Shown here: positions 47,713 through 56,543 of the stretch, piece by piece | Numbering within the stretch: the stretch's first letter is position 1 | How the letters are laid out: each line of letters begins with the position of its first letter | NCBI RefSeq assembly: GCF_029893585.1 | Contig: NZ_JARXYX010000013.1 | Coordinates: forward strand, 155,540 to 219,539 | Length of the DNA: 64,000 nt | Direction of reading: 5' to 3' | Origin: Streptomyces sp. LBL | Lineage (GTDB): Bacteria > Actinomycetota > Actinomycetes > Streptomycetales > Streptomycetaceae | Made by a program: the position numbers and the translations under genes | The notes under the pieces: generated by a model | Told to the model about the DNA's origin: nothing | What the model saw: only the letters and a program-made list of their open reading frames with translations | Databases searched by the model: none

Positions 47713-50022
47713 TTGGCGTCACCGCCCCCGTCGCGGCAGCACCGAGCCCGCCGACGAGCCGACATGTCGCTGATCGGAGGCATCCGCCCGCCGATCGCGG
47801 TCCTCTCGGTGCTGCTGCTGTCGCTCGCCGGCATCACGGCACTCGTGCTGGGCCGCGTCGACAACGCCGGGGTGCCGAAGGCGGTGTTGACCTCCCAGCA
47901 GCACTTCGCGGAGGACGGCGCGACCGCACTGCGCGCCTCCATCGACGAGTCCGTCACCGACCTCACCCGGTCCGCCGGGCTGTTCAGTGCCGGCCGGGCG
48001 GTCTCCGGCGACGCCGTCCTCGACAAGCTCGGCAGCACCTACCAGAAGTGGACGGGCACCGCCGTCGTCGAGGTCGGCACGGGCAAGCTGGTCGCGGCCC
48101 GCGGCGAGACCGTGCCGCTGACCTCGGTGAGAACCTCCGGCCTGGGCGACGAGGGCGGCCTCGCGCCGCGCATGGTCCGGTTGAAGAACGGCGAGACGCG
48201 GCTGCTGTCCCTCGCGCTGCTGTCCTGGCCGGGCGAACCGCAGTTGCTGCTCGTGGCGTCCAGCAACCTGACGTTCCCCGGCATCAGCATCGGCCAGTTC
48301 CGGTCCATCGCCGTGGTCGACGGGGACGGCGCGATCCTCAGCAGCGACGGCATCCCCGAGCCCGAGCAGGTGCGCACCAGCACCGACCGCGAGGAGATCA
48401 AGACCTCCCGAAAGCAGTTGAAGGCCTTCGCCCAGCTCTCAGCCCGCAAGGCCCGGCAGGACCCGCGCAGCAGCAAGGAGCCCGGCATGGGCGGCTACCA
48501 GGGCGTCAGCGGCAGTGCGGTCGGCGGGCGCGTGCTCAGCGACCGGTCTGTCGCCGGATACGCCACGCTGGCCGCGCCCGCCCCCGGGCAGACCACCACC
48601 GCCTCCGGGCTCGGCCTGTCCGTGGTGGCCATGGTCAAGGTGATCGAGGACCCCACCCGCACCCACTCCCTGGTGTTCGGTGTGCTGGCGGGCGGAGCCC
48701 TCCTCATCATCGGCTCCATCGCGGTGGCGGTGCTGCTGGGAACCGTGCAGCGCCCGCTGATCCGGCTGTTTCTGGAGTCCCGCCGGCTCACCCGCGGCGA
48801 CCTGACCCGGCCCTTCCCCGTCCCCCGCTACGGCGAGGCGCATCGCCTCGGCCACGCCTTGGAGCGGCTGCGCCGCCAACTGCTCGGGGAGAGCGTCGAC
48901 GCCACCGGCCAGGCTCCGCGTCCGCGCGGACTGCGCCGGGTGGGCACCCGGGCCCTGCTGGCCGTCTGCGCGGTGCTGCTGCTGGCCTGGTCGGTGCCGC
49001 TGATGCTGCTGGTCAACCGCGCCGACGGCACCGCCGTCGTACCGCAGCAGCTCGTCAGCGACCAGCGCGAACGTACCGACACGCTCAGCGACCGGGTGCG
49101 GCGCGCGCTCAACGAGGGCAGTGCCGACCTGGACTCGGTCGGCTCCCTCATCGGCAACCGCACCGCACCCGACGCCATGGAGAAGGTGCTGGAACGCACC
49201 CTCGAAGAGAACCAGCGCTACCGCTCCCTCTACGTCGTCGAATCCTCCGGCGAGATCCTGGTCCGCGAGGGCAAGGAACCCAAGATGATCCGCTCCCACC
49301 GGGTCTCCGACACCCCGATCCGGCTGCTGGGCCGCAACGGCAAGGAGCCCGTCGTCGTCGCCAACGCCGAGATCCCCGGAGGGGACGGCACCCAACTCGT
49401 CGGCGAGTTCCGCGTCGAGTTCCTGAACGCGCTGCTGACCCGGCCGGGTCTGGGCGTGGTCCGCCTCGTCGACGACCAGAGCAAGGTCATCGCCGGCAAC
49501 ACCGGCTTCCTCGCCTTCCAGTCGCTGCCCGACGACCACCTGAAGGACCTGGTCGCCGCCAGCGGTCAGCGGCTCGGCAAGAAGGCCGTCGCGAACGGGG
49601 TGCTCTACCGCGAGCACGGCGTACGGATCGCCGCCGCGGCCCCGTTCGCCGGCAGCGGCCCCGCCGAGGCCCTCGACTGGAGCGTGGTCAGCTGGCAGCC
49701 CGCCAACCGGCTCGCCATCCCCGAGTACGACAGCCAGAACCGCACCGTGCTCGCCGGACTGCTCGGCGCCGCCGCGGCCGTCGGCTGCCTCGCCTGGCTG
49801 CACATCGTGGTGGCCCGGCCACTGCGCTCGCTCGCCGGCCGTGCGGAGGCGCTGGCCGACGGCGACCGCAAGACCGTGCTGTTCCCGCAGCACCATGACG
49901 AGGTCGGCGCCGTCACCCGCTCCCTGGAACTCATCCGGCAGCAGTTGCAGGACCAGCGTCGGCAGCCGCCCCGCCGTACCCCGCCCCAGGCGTCCGCGCC
50001 GCAGCAGTACACAAGGAACTGA
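47713..50022 (+). CDS. tandem HAMP-domain membrane sensor without output domain
   Basis: 769 residues organised as two copies of helix, extracellular sensor, helix, HAMP: helices near 27-47 and 318-342, HAMP-like linker RPLIRLFLESRRLTRGDLTRPF (~350-372), a third helix at ~415-437, second extracellular sensor, a fourth helix at ~675-697 and a final HAMP (RPLRSLAGRAEALADGDRKT...VGAVTRSLELIRQQL). No histidine kinase, cyclase or GGDEF domain follows. TTG 47713 has GAGAGGA upstream; ATG 47764 is an alternative. It is seven bases before pgsB, so it probably works in the polymer machine or senses its product. Confidence 0.82.
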   Translation: MASPPPSRQHRARRRADMSLIGGIRPPIAVLSVLLLSLAGITALVLGRVDNAGVPKAVLTSQQHFAEDGATALRASIDESVTDLTRSAGLFSAGRAVSGDAVLDKLGSTYQKWTGTAVVEVGTGKLVAARGETVPLTSVRTSGLGDEGGLAPRMVRLKNGETRLLSLALLSWPGEPQLLLVASSNLTFPGISIGQFRSIAVVDGDGAILSSDGIPEPEQVRTSTDREEIKTSRKQLKAFAQLSARKARQDPRSSKEPGMGGYQGVSGSAVGGRVLSDRSVAGYATLAAPAPGQTTTASGLGLSVVAMVKVIEDPTRTHSLVFGVLAGGALLIIGSIAVAVLLGTVQRPLIRLFLESRRLTRGDLTRPFPVPRYGEAHRLGHALERLRRQLLGESVDATGQAPRPRGLRRVGTRALLAVCAVLLLAWSVPLMLLVNRADGTAVVPQQLVSDQRERTDTLSDRVRRALNEGSADLDSVGSLIGNRTAPDAMEKVLERTLEENQRYRSLYVVESSGEILVREGKEPKMIRSHRVSDTPIRLLGRNGKEPVVVANAEIPGGDGTQLVGEFRVEFLNALLTRPGLGVVRLVDDQSKVIAGNTGFLAFQSLPDDHLKDLVAASGQRLGKKAVANGVLYREHGVRIAAAAPFAGSGPAEALDWSVVSWQPANRLAIPEYDSQNRTVLAGLLGAAAAVGCLAWLHIVVARPLRSLAGRAEALADGDRKTVLFPQHHDEVGAVTRSLELIRQQLQDQRRQPPRRTPPQASAPQQYTRN

Positions 50023-50028
50023 TCGCCC

Positions 50029-51636
50029 GTGCTCTTCCTCTACACCGTGCTGCTGGTGTGCTGCGCGATCCTGCTCGTCGCGGGCGTCGTGGAGCAGCGC
50101 AGGCACTTCACCAACCTGGACCACATACCCACCCGGGTCCTGATCAACGGCATTCGCGGCAAGTCGTCCATCACCCGGCTGTGCGCGGGCGCCCTGCGCG
50201 GCGGTGGGTTGGTCACCGTCGCCAAGACCACCGGCACCGCGGCCCGGTTCATCCACCCGGACGCCACCGAGGAGCCCGTCTACCGAAAGTTCGGCATCGC
50301 CAACGTCGTCGAGCAGATCGGCATCGTCCGGCGCGCCGCCGCATACCAGCCGGACGCGCTCGTCATCGAGTGCATGGCCGTCATGCCGGCCCTGCAGGAG
50401 ATCAACCAGTCCAAGCTGATCCGTTCCACGATCGGCGTGCTCTGCAACGTCCGCGAGGACCACCTCGCCGAGATGGGCCCCACCCTGGACGACGTGGCGC
50501 GCTCGCTGTGCCGCTCGATGCCGGAGGACGGTATCTGTGTCACTGCGGAGCAGGAGCGCTTCCACATCCTCCAGGAGGAGGCGGACGCCCGGAACTGCCG
50601 GCTCGTCTACGCCGACCCGGAGACGGTCAGCGACGAGGAGCTGCGCGGCTTCAGCTGGTTCACCTTCAAGGAGAACGTCGCCATCGCGCTGGCCGTCGCC
50701 GAACTCCTCGGTCTGGACCGGGAGACGGCGCTGAAGGGCATGTACGAGGCGCCGCCGGACCCGGGTGTCCTCTCCGTCGAGCGCTATCTGACGCCCGAGG
50801 GGAAGAAGCTGCGCTTCGCCAACGTCTTCGCGGCCAACGACCCCGAGTCGACGCTGATGAACATCAACCAGCTGCTCGACCTCGGCGCCATCCACCGCCC
50901 GCTCAACGTGGTCATCAACTGTCGCCCCGACCGCGTCGAACGCAACGGTCAGATGGGCGAGATCATCCCCGGCCTCGACCCCGAGCACGTCTTCGTCATC
51001 GGCAACCCGGCCAAGTCCGCCATTGACGCCATCCCCGCCGAGTTCCGCTCGCGCGCCGTCGACCTCGGCGGCGACAAGCGGGATCCCGAGGAGTTCATGG
51101 CCCGGATGCTTCAGACGCTCGACCCGGACTCCTCGCTGGTCGCGATCGGCAACATCCACGGCCAGGGCGAGATCCTGCTGGAGCACCTCGCCGAACTCCC
51201 CGCGGACGAGAGCGCCGACGAGCCGGTGGCCGCGGCCCCGGCCGGCCGATCCGGGGCGGAGCCCGCCGTGGTCGAGCACGTGGAGACCATGCAGCTGTAC
51301 GCGCCCCGCATCGACCCCTACCAGCGTTACCCGGAGGCGTACGAGTCGCGCTACGCGCAGCAGCCGTACGTCTCGGGGCCCCCCGGGCATCAAGACGCCG
51401 CAAACCCGTACCCGTACCAGGAGTCGATGGGCCAGGCGGGACACGGCGTGACGTACCCGGACGACGCCTGGACGCAGCAGTACCACGGTGACGGACCCGC
51501 CTCCGCCGCGCAGCGCCCGGACACCGGACCGCCGACCGGACAGGCCCCGCCCCGCGGGCTTTTCGAGGCCCGCATTCCTCCCCAGCCCCCCGCCGACGAC
51601 AGCCAGCAGTGGCACAGCCCAGGAGAACAGCGTTGA
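50029..51636 (+). CDS. pgsB: poly-gamma-glutamate synthase PgsB/CapB with C-terminal tail
   Basis: 535 residues. Membrane helix 1-20, then the Mur-ligase-like ATPase: phosphate loop NGIRGKSSITRL (40-51), ECMAVMP, CNVREDHLAEMGPT, FTFKENVAIALAVAE, NCRPDRVERNGQM. These define the amide ligase that joins glutamate (or another amino acid) through the gamma-carboxyl. Residues after ~400 form an unusual Pro/Gln/Ala/Tyr-rich, disordered tail (YDAP..-like, PYVSGPPGHQD, PPTGQAPPRGLFEARIPPQPP) not present in Bacillus PgsB (~390 residues). GTG 50029 follows AAGGAA. Stop overlaps pgsC. Confidence 0.92.
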   Translation: MLFLYTVLLVCCAILLVAGVVEQRRHFTNLDHIPTRVLINGIRGKSSITRLCAGALRGGGLVTVAKTTGTAARFIHPDATEEPVYRKFGIANVVEQIGIVRRAAAYQPDALVIECMAVMPALQEINQSKLIRSTIGVLCNVREDHLAEMGPTLDDVARSLCRSMPEDGICVTAEQERFHILQEEADARNCRLVYADPETVSDEELRGFSWFTFKENVAIALAVAELLGLDRETALKGMYEAPPDPGVLSVERYLTPEGKKLRFANVFAANDPESTLMNINQLLDLGAIHRPLNVVINCRPDRVERNGQMGEIIPGLDPEHVFVIGNPAKSAIDAIPAEFRSRAVDLGGDKRDPEEFMARMLQTLDPDSSLVAIGNIHGQGEILLEHLAELPADESADEPVAAAPAGRSGAEPAVVEHVETMQLYAPRIDPYQRYPEAYESRYAQQPYVSGPPGHQDAANPYPYQESMGQAGHGVTYPDDAWTQQYHGDGPASAAQRPDTGPPTGQAPPRGLFEARIPPQPPADDSQQWHSPGEQR

Positions 51637-52115
51637 CCCCCTCCGTCCTCACCCCCGAGATCGCCGCGATCGGCATCGGCCTGGGCCTGATGTTCTCCCT
51701 GATGTGCTATCTGGCGACCAACCTGTCGCCGGGCGGCATGATCACGCCGGGCTGGCTCGCGCTCACCCTCATCGAGGACCTGCAACGAGCGGCCCTGGTG
51801 GTCGGCGTGACCGTGCTGACGTACGTCACCACGCTGCTGATGCAGAAGTTCGTGATCCTGTACGGAAAGCGGCTGTTCGCGGCCGTCGTACTCAGCGGCG
51901 TGCTCATCCAGGGCACCGTGATCATCGTGCTGCAGATGGAGTTCCCGCTGCTGTACGCCAACCAGACGCTCGGGTTCATCGTCCCGGGCCTCATCGGATA
52001 CCAACTGGTCCGCCAGCCCAAGGGCGCGACGCTGCTGTCCGTCGGATCGGTCACCGTCGCCACCTATGTGGTGCTGACCGCCGGCATCCTGCTGGGCGCT
52101 CTGCCGTCCGCCTGA
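51633..52115 (+). CDS. pgsC: poly-gamma-glutamate biosynthesis protein PgsC/CapC
   Basis: 160-residue integral membrane protein with four to five helices, matching CapC: TPEIAAIGIGLGLMFSLMCYLATNLSPGGMITPGWLAL, LLYANQTLGFIVPGLIGYQLVRQPKGATL. TTG 51633 is supported by AGGAG seven bases upstream and overlaps the pgsB stop by four bases. PgsC is required with PgsB for polymerisation. Confidence 0.93.
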   Translation: MTPSVLTPEIAAIGIGLGLMFSLMCYLATNLSPGGMITPGWLALTLIEDLQRAALVVGVTVLTYVTTLLMQKFVILYGKRLFAAVVLSGVLIQGTVIIVLQMEFPLLYANQTLGFIVPGLIGYQLVRQPKGATLLSVGSVTVATYVVLTAGILLGALPSA

Positions 52116-52151
52116 GCCTCACGTTCCCGACGTCATCCTGGAGCCCTCACC

Positions 52152-53207
52152 ATGCCGAAACGCAAAGGCCGCCCCGTCGTCCACGCGGTGACGGTGCTGT
52201 CGCTGCTCGCGGGCAGCGCCTACTTCACCTACGAACTGCGCAAGGACGATCAGGCCGGGGTCCCAGCCGCCCAGACGGTCACCGACAACGCCCTGCAGAG
52301 CTCCGGCAAGGCGACCGGCAAGCAGACCTGGGAGCGGCTGAACGACCCGACGCGGTCGGTGCTGCGCGACGGCAAGGGCGCGGTCGTCGCAACCTTCACC
52401 GACGGCGCCCGTACCGCCACCCTCAAGGGCCCCTCGCGGACCTTCGGCGAACCGGCCAACACCAGCACCAAGGTGGTCACCGACGACTGGGTCCGGCTGT
52501 TGCCGGAGCCCTGGGTCAAGGGCGCTGAGAACCAGCAGTGGTTCAAGGACTGGTTCAAGAAGTACTACGGCAGCCAGGAGGACGACATCTTCGCGATCGC
52601 CTTCCAGTACGTGCAGGGCGCACCGGAGAAGAAGGACTCCGCGGGCGTGCCGTACGCCGGTGACGCGGTGTTCGGCCCGTTCAAGGCGGACGGCGTGGAC
52701 CGTCTGGAGCAGAACGACTTCTACGACTACCTCGGCATCCCGTACACCTTCCGCAACGGCACCGTGCTGTCCCCGCGCAAGGAGCGCTACCGCGCACTGG
52801 ACTGTTCCGGCTTCCTGCGGATGGTGTGGGGATACCGCTCCCGCTACCCGCTGATGGCCACCAACTCCAGCGGTGACGGCCTGCCCCGCTCGGCCAACGG
52901 CATGGCCCGCTCCAAGACCGGCGTCGACATCATCAAGCTCCAGGGCCCCGCCCCCTGGTACACCAGGCCGAAGAACACGGACCTGCTCCAGCCGGGCGAC
53001 CTGCTGTTCTTCAAGATGGACCACCGCACCGCCGACCACCTCGACCACGCCGCCATCTACCTGGGACTGGACACCGAGGGCCACAAGGTCTTCGTCTCCA
53101 GCCGCAAGGAGCAGAACGGCCCCACGATGGGGGACGCGGGCGGTGTCTCCCGCATCGACGGCAACGGCTTCTACGCCGAGCTGTTCCGCAGCGCCAAACG
53201 GCTGTGA
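52152..53207 (+). CDS. secreted NlpC/P60-family cysteine peptidase
   Basis: 351 residues: short basic start, membrane helix ~10-26 (HAVTVLSLLAGSAYFTYEL), a ~200-residue region that is hard to place, then the NlpC/P60 core: catalytic Cys in RALDCSGFLRMVWGY (about 218), LQPGDLLFFKMD, catalytic His in HLDHAAIYLGL (about 300). These enzymes cut gamma-D-glutamyl bonds, so cleavage or release of the polymer (or of peptidoglycan to let it out) fits. ATG 52152 is preceded by GGAG. 36 bases after pgsC. Confidence 0.85.
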   Translation: MPKRKGRPVVHAVTVLSLLAGSAYFTYELRKDDQAGVPAAQTVTDNALQSSGKATGKQTWERLNDPTRSVLRDGKGAVVATFTDGARTATLKGPSRTFGEPANTSTKVVTDDWVRLLPEPWVKGAENQQWFKDWFKKYYGSQEDDIFAIAFQYVQGAPEKKDSAGVPYAGDAVFGPFKADGVDRLEQNDFYDYLGIPYTFRNGTVLSPRKERYRALDCSGFLRMVWGYRSRYPLMATNSSGDGLPRSANGMARSKTGVDIIKLQGPAPWYTRPKNTDLLQPGDLLFFKMDHRTADHLDHAAIYLGLDTEGHKVFVSSRKEQNGPTMGDAGGVSRIDGNGFYAELFRSAKRL

Positions 53208-53247
53208 CCAGGTAGGGGCAGGGCGGCGGCCGGGCGCCGCCGCGGCT

Positions 53248-53253
53248 TACAGT
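53248..53253 (+). promoter_or_regulatory. -10 TACAGT of a leaderless gene
   Basis: TACAGT ends six bases before GTG 53260, so transcription would start at about the start codon. No ribosome site is present. Confidence 0.5.
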
Positions 53254-53259
53254 GAACCG

Positions 53260-54276
53260 GTGAACGGCGACTGGCTCCTACGCGGCCGCGACGGCCGGCT
53301 CAGTGTGTATCTGCCCGTGGGCGACGCCGTCCTGTGCCGGGTCGAGCGCGGCCCCGACGGCCCGTGGCAGGCTCCCCGCCAGGTGGGTGGCGAGCAGAAG
53401 CTTCACCCGGTGCTCGCGGTCGGGCAGGGGGCCGACGGTTACGCCCATCTGATCGCCTGGCGGCCCACCAGACCCGGCGAGTCCGGCCTGGTGCACTCCA
53501 CCCACTTCCGGCCCCGGCTCGCGGCCCTCGACTGGACCCCGATCGGTCACCCCGACAGGACCGGCGACCGCACCGGTACGCCCGCCGTCGCGGTCGACGC
53601 GCAGGGCCGCGCCCATGTCTTCGTCCGCGACAAAAGCGGCGGGGTGAGCATGCTCGGCCAGAAGGAGAAGGGCGGCTGGGGCCCCTGGCGTGACCTGAAG
53701 GGGCGTGACGTACAGGAGGAGTTGGCGGCCGTGACGGGGGAGTCCGGACGCGTCGAGCTGTACGCGGCCGCTCCCGGCCGGATCCTGCACTGGCGGCAGG
53801 AGGGGGCGGGCGCCGTGCCGGTCCTGGCGGAGGCGATCGACGCCCCGGTCCGCCCCGGCACCCTGCGCGCCCTCGCTACTTCCGCGGAGAGCAGCACACT
53901 CTTCTTCACCGACACCTCCGGCGACCTGTGCGCCTGGCGCCCCGGAAGCAAGCCGGCCACCCTGCTTGCGTCCACCGGTTCCGGCCCGGTCTCCGCCGTG
54001 CGCTGCGAACTCGACGGCCACGACTGCACGTTGCTCGCCCAGCGTTCCGCCAGTGGCCGGGTCGCCTTCGCCGCGTACCCCACCGAGCAGGAGTCGGCCG
54101 GCGCCTGGTGGACCGAGTCGGGGCCCCAACTCCCCGCGGACGCCGAGGTGTCGCTGGCCGTGGACGAGGACAATCGGGTGGTCGCGGCCACCCTCGCCCC
54201 GGCGAACGGGCAGTTGCTCCTCACCCGCCGCAAGAACGAGCCGGGCCTTGCGCTGACGGCGTGGGAGAGGGTCTGA
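53260..54276 (+). CDS. beta-propeller-like protein, uncharacterised
   Basis: 338 residues without a signal peptide. Repeating units around GRDGRLSVYLPVGD, AVDAQGRAHVFVRDKSGGVSML, LYAAAPGRILHWRQ, LFFTDTSGDLCAWRPG and AVDEDNRVVAATLAP suggest a six- or seven-bladed propeller like PLL/tectonin or WD-type lectins. GTG 53260 is leaderless-looking. Its own promoter separates it from the pgs operon although it points the same way. Role unknown; carbohydrate or peptide binding is possible. Confidence 0.7.
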   Translation: MNGDWLLRGRDGRLSVYLPVGDAVLCRVERGPDGPWQAPRQVGGEQKLHPVLAVGQGADGYAHLIAWRPTRPGESGLVHSTHFRPRLAALDWTPIGHPDRTGDRTGTPAVAVDAQGRAHVFVRDKSGGVSMLGQKEKGGWGPWRDLKGRDVQEELAAVTGESGRVELYAAAPGRILHWRQEGAGAVPVLAEAIDAPVRPGTLRALATSAESSTLFFTDTSGDLCAWRPGSKPATLLASTGSGPVSAVRCELDGHDCTLLAQRSASGRVAFAAYPTEQESAGAWWTESGPQLPADAEVSLAVDEDNRVVAATLAPANGQLLLTRRKNEPGLALTAWERV

Positions 54277-54369
54277 CCCGGCGGTGGCCCCGGCTTCTTC
54301 GGCGAGGGGGTCAGGCATCCCGGGCCGCCAACCGCTGCTCGGGGAGTCCTCCACCGGTCGCGCAGTGGC

Positions 54370-54402
54370 AGAGGGCCTCCGCCACAAAGGCGGAGGCCCT
54401 CT
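54370..54402. terminator. 14-bp perfect stem, bidirectional
   Basis: AGAGGGCCTCCGCC (54370-54383), loop ACAAA, GGCGGAGGCCCTCT (54389-54402), between convergent genes; followed by TTC on the plus strand. Confidence 0.85.
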
Positions 54403-54416
54403 TCACGCAGGTGCTG

Positions 54417-56543
54417 TCACGCGGGAACCGACGCCACGCCCGGAGCCAGGAACTGCTTGCCGTTCACCCGCTCGGAGACACCCTCGCGGTCCAGGTACGG
54501 CGTGATGCCGCCCAGGTGGAAGGGCCAGCCCGCACCGGTGATCAGGCAGAGGTCGATGTCCTGGGCCTCCGCGACGACGCCCTCGTCGAGCATGAGCCCG
54601 ATCTCCTGCGCCACCGCGTCCAGGACGCGTTCGCGGACCTGCTCCTCGGTCAGGACGGTGTCGCCCTGCTTGAGCAGCGCGGCGACCTCCGGGTCCAACT
54701 CCGGCTTGCCGCTGTCGTAGACGTAGAAGCCGCGCTTGCCCGCCTTGACGACGGCCGCGAGGTTCGGGGAGACCGTGAAGCGGTCCGGGAAGGCCCGGTT
54801 GAGGGTCTCGGAGACGTGCAGGCCGATCGCGGGACCGACCAACTCCAGGAGCACCAGCGGGGACATCGGCAGACCGAGCGGAGTGACGGCCTTCTCGGCG
54901 ACCTCGACGGGGGTGCCCTCGTCGATGACGTTCTGGATCTCGCCCAGGAAGCGGGTCAGGATGCGGTTGACGACGAACGCCGGGGCGTCCTTCACCAGAA
55001 CCGCGGTCTTCTTCAGCTTCTTGGCGACGGCGAACGCCGTGGCCAGCGAGGCGTCGTCGGTCTGCTCGCCGCGGACGATCTCCAGCAGCGGCAGGATCGC
55101 GACCGGGTTGAAGAAGTGGAAGCCCACGACCCGCTCGGGGTTCTTCAGCTTCGACGCCATCTCGGAGACGGACAGGGACGAGGTGTTGGTGGCGAGGATC
55201 GCGTGCGCCGGGGCGACCGCCTCGACCTCCGCGAACACCTGCTGCTTGACGCCGATCTCCTCGAACACGGCCTCGATGATGAAGTCCGCGTCCGCGAAGC
55301 CCTCGGCCTTGTCCAGCACACCGGTCACCAGCGCCTTGAGGCGGTTGGCCTTGTCCTGGTTGATCCGGCCCTTGCCGAGCAGCTTCTCGATCTCCGCGTG
55401 GACGTAACCCACGCCCTTGTCGACGCGCTCCTGGTCGATGTCGGTCAGCACGACCGGCACCTCCAGGCGGCGCAGGAAGAGCAGCGCGAGCTGGGAGGCC
55501 ATCAGACCGGCGCCGACGACACCGACCTTGGTGACCGGACGCGCCAGGTTCTTGTCCGGGGCGCCCGCCGGACGCTTGCCGCGCTTCTGCACCAGGTTGA
55601 ACGCGTAGATGCCGGCGCGCAGTTCACCGCTCATGACCAGGTCGGCGAGCGCCTTGTCCTCGGCGTCGTAACCCTGCTGCAGGTCGCCGTTCTTGGCGGC
55701 GGCGATGATGTCGAGGGCGCGGTAGGCGGCCGGGGCGGCCCCGTGCACCTTGCTGTCCGCGATGAACCGGCCCTTGGCGACGGCCTGGTCCCAGGCCTCG
55801 CCGCGGTCGATCGCCGGACGCTCGACCGCGATGTCGCCCTTCAGTACCTGGGCGGTCCACAGCAGCGACTGCTCCAGGAAGTCGGCGCCCTCGAAGAGAG
55901 CGTCGGCGATGCCGAGGTCGAAGACCTGCTGCCCCTTGAGCTGCTTGTTCTGGTTGAGCGAGTTCTCGATGATCACCGAGACGGCCTTGTCCGCACCGAT
56001 CAGGTTCGGCAGCAGCGTGCAGCCGCCCCAGCCGGGGACCAGGCCGAGGAAGACCTCAGGGAGCGAGAAGGCCGCGATCGCCTTCGACACCGTGCGGTAC
56101 TCGCAGTGCAGACCGACCTCGACGCCACCGCCCATCGCCGCGCCGTTGTAGTACGCGAAGGTCGGGACCGTGAGAGCCGCGAGGCGCTTGAAGACCTCGT
56201 GGCCGCCCTTGCCGCTGGCCAGCGCGTCCTTGTGCTCCTTCACCAGCTCGACGCCCTTGAGGTCGGCGCCGACCGCGAAGACGAACGGCTTGCCGGTGAC
56301 ACCGACACCGACGATCTCGCCGGCCGCGGCCTCCTTCTCGACCTGGTCGACGGCGGTGTCGAGGTTCGCCAGCGACGCCGGGCCGAAAGTGGTCGGCTTG
56401 GTGTGGTCGAAGCCGTTGTCGAGCGTGATGAGCGCGAAGCGCCCGGCGCCGAAGGGCAGATCGAAGTGGCGTACGTGCGCCTGGGTGACGACCTCGTCGG
56501 GGAACAGCTCGGCCGCGCCCTTGAGGAGTTCAGCGGTGCTCAC
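54417..56543 (-). CDS. fadB: FadB-type multifunctional beta-oxidation enzyme
   Basis: 708 residues: N-terminal enoyl-CoA hydratase (YYNGAAMGGGVEVGLHCEYR, ~105-124; EVFLGLVPGWGG), then 3-hydroxyacyl-CoA dehydrogenase (VTKVGVVGAGLMASQLALLFLRR at ~340-362; GFHFFNPVAILPLLEIVRG catalytic His) and its C-terminal domains. It carries out the middle two steps of fatty-acid beta-oxidation. GTG 56543 overlaps the thiolase stop (GTGA), a coupled fadA-fadB pair on the minus strand. Residue ~180 onward contains a Streptomyces-type linker; otherwise complete. Confidence 0.95.
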   Translation of the reverse strand: MSTAELLKGAAELFPDEVVTQAHVRHFDLPFGAGRFALITLDNGFDHTKPTTFGPASLANLDTAVDQVEKEAAAGEIVGVGVTGKPFVFAVGADLKGVELVKEHKDALASGKGGHEVFKRLAALTVPTFAYYNGAAMGGGVEVGLHCEYRTVSKAIAAFSLPEVFLGLVPGWGGCTLLPNLIGADKAVSVIIENSLNQNKQLKGQQVFDLGIADALFEGADFLEQSLLWTAQVLKGDIAVERPAIDRGEAWDQAVAKGRFIADSKVHGAAPAAYRALDIIAAAKNGDLQQGYDAEDKALADLVMSGELRAGIYAFNLVQKRGKRPAGAPDKNLARPVTKVGVVGAGLMASQLALLFLRRLEVPVVLTDIDQERVDKGVGYVHAEIEKLLGKGRINQDKANRLKALVTGVLDKAEGFADADFIIEAVFEEIGVKQQVFAEVEAVAPAHAILATNTSSLSVSEMASKLKNPERVVGFHFFNPVAILPLLEIVRGEQTDDASLATAFAVAKKLKKTAVLVKDAPAFVVNRILTRFLGEIQNVIDEGTPVEVAEKAVTPLGLPMSPLVLLELVGPAIGLHVSETLNRAFPDRFTVSPNLAAVVKAGKRGFYVYDSGKPELDPEVAALLKQGDTVLTEEQVRERVLDAVAQEIGLMLDEGVVAEAQDIDLCLITGAGWPFHLGGITPYLDREGVSERVNGKQFLAPGVASVPA

